Assembly: GCA_002189035.1 (NCBI GenBank) | Contig: CM007990.1 | Span: forward strand, 1-64,000 | Reading direction: 5' to 3' | From: Utricularia gibba | Lineage: Eukaryota; Streptophyta; Magnoliopsida; Lamiales; Lentibulariaceae | Length of the DNA: 64,000 nucleotides | Part shown: positions 59,301 to 64,000 of the stretch, in pieces | Position numbering within the stretch: the stretch's first letter is position 1 | Layout of the letters: the number at the start of each line of letters is the position of its first letter | Made by a program: the position numbers and the translations under genes | Notes under the pieces: model-generated | The model's database searches: none | What the model was told of the DNA's origin: nothing | Seen by the model: the letters and a program-made list of their open reading frames with translations, nothing else

Positions 59301-61382
59301 ATGCATGAGCCTGAATCAGATGCTCCTCATTTGGGATTCTTCAACATTGACAATATTTTCAGTAACAATTATTATGGGGACAGCTCTCAACATGACGTGA
59401 AAATTTGTCATGAACAATATGTCAAAGATGACCAATGCCCATCTGAGAGTTGTAACGTGGAAAATGATGAAATGTTTGCCCATGCTCTTCTTCAAGAAGA
59501 ACTTTCCCGGCTATCTGTTGCACAATCGCCAGAGTTATCCTGGTCAGGGGAAGAATACTTGCGAAGTTCTTCTGCTGTCCCAGAATGGCACAATTCCTCT
59601 AATGACTACTATCTTGGTACACAAGATTGTTGAATGAAGTCTTGCTTAGGTGTATCTCGTAAGCTTGTCAATTAACTGTCAAATGATCAGGTCAGGAAAA
59701 TGGCTTGCATGAGACTGATGATGCTGGATGTTTTTCTAGTTCTGGAAATAGATCAGGAGATGAGGATGATCACTCCTATACATTGGATATAACAGATGAG
59801 AGTGAACTCGACGGAGAGGTTGAAAAGAGATTGTATCAAATGATTCCTGTTCCTGTAAGTCCCATTCGGTGTTTCAAATTTTACAACATAAAACTTGAGT
59901 ATGCTGTGATTTGTAACTTGTTATTCCGTGTGTGTTTTCTTGTTAGTTTAAATGCATGTTTGTTATGTCGAAAACCTCATATGAGTTTTGCGTGGTACAA
60001 ACCTAATACAGCTTAGCTCAACTGAAGATTCTTAGTATTGACTTGCCTATTATGCATCTTTGATCATTGGTAAATTATGCAATGTTCCGGAAAGTTGTTT
60101 AAGTGATTGCCATGCACTCCGCTGCAGCATGTTCCCAGAATCAATGGAGATATACCTTCAGTTGATGAAGCTACGTCTGACTATCAAAGGCTAGTGGACA
60201 GGTTCTTATACCCATCTCACTTGCTAAGCTCAAATGTCGAATTAAAATGATTTTTTGTCATGCTCCTCTTGCTTTTGTGTGTGTGTAGCTACTATTTCTG
60301 ATAGCTATAGGCACATAAACCCTTTGAAGATTCTTATCTCTTGTCAATTCTACTAGTCTCATGGATGTACATTATAATTTCTTTCCTCTACGTTGTTTGT
60401 AAATGTATACTTCAGATTGCAGCTGTACGACTTGATCGAGCACAAGGTTCAGGGAGACGGGAACTGCCAGGTTGGTAATAGTTACATTCAAGTTCCATCA
60501 CCCTGCACCACGATGAATAGATGCTCAATCTTTCGCCTTGACGCAATATAAAAACCAAGAATAATCATCATGTTACTGCAGTTTCGTGCTTTGTCTGATC
60601 AATTTTACCGCACCCCTGAACACCACAAATCTGTAAGGCAGCAAGTAGTTCAGCAGGTGATTACAGTTACTAATTTCAATTTCACATATCCTTGGCTGCA
60701 GTGGTTCGTTCATGCCCGTTTTCCGTGTTTGTTGGTCATTTTCAGCTCAAATCACATCCTGAAATATACGAGGGGTACGTTCCCATGGAATACGCCGACT
60801 ATATGAAAAAGATGTCCAAGTATGATGCCTCTCCACCTTGTTATTGCTCACCCCCTCCTGCATCATCATTGATCTTCAAACTCTGTGAGATAACCCTGTT
60901 GCTAATTAGGAACGGTGAGTGGGGAGATCATGTAACTCTGCAAGCTGCTGCTGACTGGGTACTGGTTTGCTATCTATCTGTACCACCCAAATTGCTGAGT
61001 GCTGAACCTCTTCTCCTTCTGCAGTATGGTGTGAGGATAGTGGTGGTAACTTCATTCAAAGACACCTGCTACATCGAGATTCTTCCCAAAGACCAAAAAT
61101 CAAAAAGAGGTTACAATTTCGCCTACATCTCTTAACAAGTTGACGCTTGTTTGATCTGGTCTTGGATGATGCAGTAATTTACTTGAGTTTCTGGGCTGAG
61201 GTACATTACAACTCAATCTACCCTCAAGGAGGTGAAACTTTCTTTCCAGTTCATGCTGCTGCTTGTGAGAATGGCTTTTTTTATTTTTTATTTAATTTCT
61301 GGGGCCTTTTCATTCATCAGACGAACCTCCAAGCGACATCAAGAGGAAGAGAAGATGGTGGAGCTTCAGAAACAAGCAGTAG
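59301..61382 (+). CDS. OTU-domain deubiquitinase, OTU9/OTU10/OTU12-like
   Basis: An ovarian-tumour cysteine protease that removes ubiquitin chains. Ten exons: 59301-59616, 59691-59854, 60128-60201, 60416-60470, 60582-60656, 60746-60819, 60910-60958, 61025-61109, 61175-61231, 61321-61382, total 336 residues. The N-terminal half is acidic and disordered (SGDEDDHSYTLDITDESELDGE). The OTU domain has LYDLIEHKVQGDGNCQFRAL with the catalytic Asp and Cys (DGNC), HHKSVRQQVV, NGEWGDHVTLQAAADWYGVR, and the catalytic His in SFWAEVHYNSIYP. It ends with a basic tail KRKRRWWSFRNKQ, shared with Arabidopsis OTU9/OTU10. All splice borders are GT-AG and all catalytic residues are present. The leader upstream is probably spliced. 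Confidence 0.92.
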
Positions 61383-61600
61383 AACAAGAGGGGAGATTCG
61401 CTCTGGCTATGGACCTCTGGACTAAAGGGCAGCCATCATTCTCGTATGTATGGATGGGATCGGAGAAGGCTATTTGATCTAAAACTTGCTGAATTTATTC
61501 ATGAATATATACTGAATAAAAAGAACAAAATAGGGGAGCATATGAGATAGATGGATGGTTAGCAGCTACGGCTCCCACCTCCGCTACCTTCTGCTACCAT

Positions 61601-62227
61601 TTATTTCCCATCCACCTCTTCCTCTGCCGTCGCCGGCTGCAGCAGCAATGCGGTGAATGGAATTTGGCGGTACCCTAGGAACTCCGGGTGGACATGCGAC
61701 GGAGGACTATGGTGGTGGCACAGGTCCAGACGACAACTCGGATCGGTGTGAGGCAATTCAAACGAGTTACCCCCAATCCCATGGATTGGAGTCACTGAAT
61801 GAAGCGCAATCTGCATCAGGGGCATGGAGACCGGTGCGTGGACGGAGAGCACTGGACTGGAGGGCGGAAGCGTACTCGACGTAGATACTGCCTCCGACGG
61901 CAGGGAGCCGGTTCCGGTGGCCGCGATGATGGATTTCTCGGCGTGTTTCAGGAGCCATTCGATCGTCTCCCCGTCGGACCGGTGACCTAGCTCCCGAGTC
62001 AGTTGAAAGACGCGAGCGGCACAAAGCGCTGGCATCCGTACCCGACGTCCACGGCCGTTGACCTTGGTGTGGCGATCTTTGGTGGTGCTGGACTTGGTCC
62101 CCCTCGTCGTCTTCCGAGAAACGGCAAGCTTAGGTCTCGAGTTAGCGGGGCCCACATCGTGGCCGGAGGATGGTGGCGGAGGAACGTCGGGGCCGGCGAT
62201 TTGAACAAAGATATCTGAGGAAGTCAT
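61601..62227 (-). CDS. TCP transcription factor, class I (PCF type)
   Basis: An intact single-exon 208-residue protein. The TCP domain (about 48-105) reads [20 protein letters not shown] then [20 protein letters not shown] and [18 protein letters not shown]. The shorter basic region (compared with class II), and the [11 protein letters not shown] form, are diagnostic of class I. Flanks are Pro/Ser-rich. Class I TCPs bind GGNCCCAC and TGGGCC/T elements and promote cell growth and ribosomal protein gene expression. Short length and a His/Pro-rich tail ([15 protein letters not shown]) place it near the small TCP11/TCP16-like members, but I cannot fix the paralogue. It is convergent with the OTU gene. 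Confidence 0.93.
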   Translation of the reverse strand: MTSSDIFVQIAGPDVPPPPSSGHDVGPANSRPKLAVSRKTTRGTKSSTTKDRHTKVNGRGRRVRMPALCAARVFQLTRELGHRSDGETIEWLLKHAEKSIIAATGTGSLPSEAVSTSSTLPPSSPVLSVHAPVSMPLMQIALHSVTPIHGIGGNSFELPHTDPSCRLDLCHHHSPPSHVHPEFLGYRQIPFTALLLQPATAEEEVDGK

Positions 62228-63783
62228 TGTTTGACCAACGTTGAACGGGGTTGATTAGGGTTTGTAATTAGCAAGGAGTAGGACGTGTGCGTTTAGTTTA
62301 GTAGGGCCGGGCTGTGACGTGGGTTCCAGGGGCTTGGGGCCCACCACGGCCAGGGCCAATGTAATGATCCGATTCCTGCCATGCTATCGCGGTCCCACCA
62401 GACACAATCATGAGCCAGCAGTAATGACCTTAGCCCAACATCCTGAGCTGGTCCACCGGGCCCAACCATGTGTGAATCGTCGTCGGCCCAACTGGGCCCC
62501 CCCGCCACGCAGAAGAGAAGAGTCAGCGAACAACCAAGTTTTCGTGCGCGCCGTGCCCGTGTTCCAAGTTTCACACGCCGAGTCGTATTTTGGAGATGGT
62601 CTCCCTGATTTTTCATTTTCCACCGGCTGACTAATCATAGTGGGGTTTCCTCAATCATGGAGACCAACAGGAGGGGTTCTGTGGTGGTGGTGTTCAGATG
62701 AGGATGTTCCACTCGTGTGTTCGACGAAGCAAGAACATCCCTCGGAGTAAGTTCAACTCAAATGGTGCGTAGTTGCAAGATGGCTGAGTCAGAAAACAGC
62801 AGGGGGAGAGAGGCGCTTTGGTTCGTTTTGTCTTCTGGATTGTAACGAAATACACTTAACCGATTGTGTGTGTTTTGTTTGACCTCAGGCTTGATCGGGT
62901 GTTGTCCGGATCCAGACGGAGACAGAGACACGCAACCTAACCTAACCTACAAAAAAGTAAAGTAAACCCTGGGCTTTGTTAAAAGAAGACGCATCGATTA
63001 CAGATAATGTTTTGTAAATGGGAGTGACGTCATGACGTGCGTCATGGAATACATCTCTGGGATGCCATGCCACCACGTTGCCAAGTATGGTGCATGCATC
63101 CTTCCACAGTCGAGTCCAAGGGCAAGAACGAGAAACCAATGAAGATGAAGATTTTCAAAGCACGCCGTCGCGGCATGAAATAATCCAGTGGCAGCGGGGG
63201 ATCCCACCCCACATCCGCAGCCGCGCATGAAACGCGTGCGGTCGCCGCCTGTCCCATCGACGTTGCGGAAGCGACAACTTACGCCGTAGGGATTATTAGT
63301 TTAATGGCCTGGCCTCGTTAGTATCAATCCGACTTGGTTTCTTCTTGTCCCGGGACACGCAATTTTGAGAATATAATAAATAATAAAAGAGTCTTCTCTT
63401 TGTTGGTGGGCACCGGCAGTCATGGCCTGCATTCCCAACACAACCCCCGCTCGGTGAGAAATGTTTCACAATGCCCGCGTCTCGCCATGCCATGCCATCC
63501 ATTGGCTGGTGGTATAATTATACATACATCCATGAGACAGCAGCCAGCCGGGGCGGGGCGAGGAGGGAGGGGCCGGGGCCGTCCAAAGCCAACCACCCGC
63601 CCCGTACAGAACTGTGCGTGCTGCCTTTTGTCAATCCAGGTATTGAAGCCAAGCAACAGACGATATGAAAAACAAGTCCGCGTATGATGGTTCTGTTCTC
63701 ATTGGGATTACAATTACATTGCCCCCCTCAGTTTCTACCATACACATAAGTAGCAAAATAACCAGCACTGTCTTCTCTATTCC
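62228..63783. other. Upstream region of TCP; otherwise empty
   Basis: About 1.5 kb. Short open frames on both strands have no family features. GC-rich patches occur near 62440-62520 and 63540-63600. The 3' UTR of the HIPP gene lies at the right end. Confidence 0.5.
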
Positions 63784-64000
63784 TCACATTATGTGACAAC
63801 CGTTGGGGTTCTCGTCGCTAAACATCTGGGGGTCCAAGTTGTTGTTCATGTACGTCGCCGTGGGGGGTGGAGGAACCGGACCTCCATGCACTGCCACTGG
63901 GTAACCCATACCCGGGTTGAAGTAACCCGGATACTGCTCTTGGTTAAAGTAACCGTAGTTGGGTTGCTGCAAGTACGTTGGAGGGGGCGGCGGTGGTGCA
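63784..64000 (-). CDS. Heavy-metal-associated isoprenylated protein (HIPP), C-terminal part only
   Basis: The minus-strand frame enters from beyond the window and ends at 63784. The visible 71 residues are Pro/Gly/Tyr/Asn-rich (APPPPPPTYLQ, NYGYFNQEQYPGYFNPGMG) and finish in FSDENPNGCHIM. The end DENPN-C-xx-M with a CaaX box (CHIM) is the hallmark of HIPP metallochaperone-like proteins, which carry an N-terminal HMA metal-binding domain (outside this window) and are farnesylated at the Cys, which tethers them to membranes. The last methionine favours farnesyl transfer. The HMA domain itself is not visible, so the call rests on the tail. Confidence 0.8.
   Translation of the reverse strand, partial: APPPPPPTYLQQPNYGYFNQEQYPGYFNPGMGYPVAVHGGPVPPPPTATYMNNNLDPQMFSDENPNGCHIM

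Overview
This window is the left end of a flowering-plant chromosome. It opens with about 1.1 kb of the Arabidopsis-type telomere repeat (CCCTAAA)n, and everything after it is an ordinary, gene-dense nuclear plant region: spliced genes with short GT-AG introns, PPR proteins, plant-only families (WRKY, ARF, TCP, LOG, IRX9, HIPP, lambda GST, CYP81) and a nuclear tRNA. The protein families do not fix the species. The short introns and about one gene per 3 kb right up to the telomere point to a compact angiosperm genome.

Layout: telomere (1-1130); gene-poor subtelomere (1131-2595); an unknown single-helix membrane protein (2596-3144, -); a lectin receptor kinase pseudogene (3560-4815, +); TIC32-like dehydrogenase (5424-7989, +); MEE40-like PPR (8135-10423, -); a small unknown protein (11670-11915, -); an At5g42450-like PPR (13182-14740, +); ribosomal protein L23a (15027-16210, -); a mosaic of two gene fragments, AFC kinase and DUF4378 (16640-17332, +); tRNA-Arg(TCG) (-); CAND7-like seven-helix protein (18111-19421, +). 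A 4.5 kb gap with direct repeats follows. Next come a CYP81-like P450, a lambda GST, WRKY44/TTG2-like, an alpha/beta hydrolase, IRX9 (-), a DMWD/WDR20-like WD40 protein, a CCR1-like receptor kinase (-), a small membrane protein (-), LOG, a class C ARF with a miR160 site, an ABCG24/28-type transporter (-), an OTU deubiquitinase, a class I TCP (-), and the 3' end of a HIPP gene at the right edge (-).

The genes do not form an operon or an obvious cluster. They are independent housekeeping and regulatory genes, several of them concerned with hormone and developmental control (ARF, LOG, TCP, WRKY44, CCR1). I rebuilt exon structures by joining conserved protein blocks across GT-AG (three times GC-AG) boundaries; the summed exons of TIC32, L23a, GSTL, WRKY44, the hydrolase, IRX9, WD40, LOG and OTU all give whole numbers of codons.

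I found no clear previously undescribed system. The most interesting points are: a CCR1-like receptor kinase that has lost all three catalytic residues; altered key residues in WRKY44, the P450 and the hydrolase; two unrelated gene fragments side by side next to a telomere-like box; three GC-AG introns; and a run of single-base losses, mostly in G or C runs, in otherwise intact genes, which looks like residual assembly error as much as biology.
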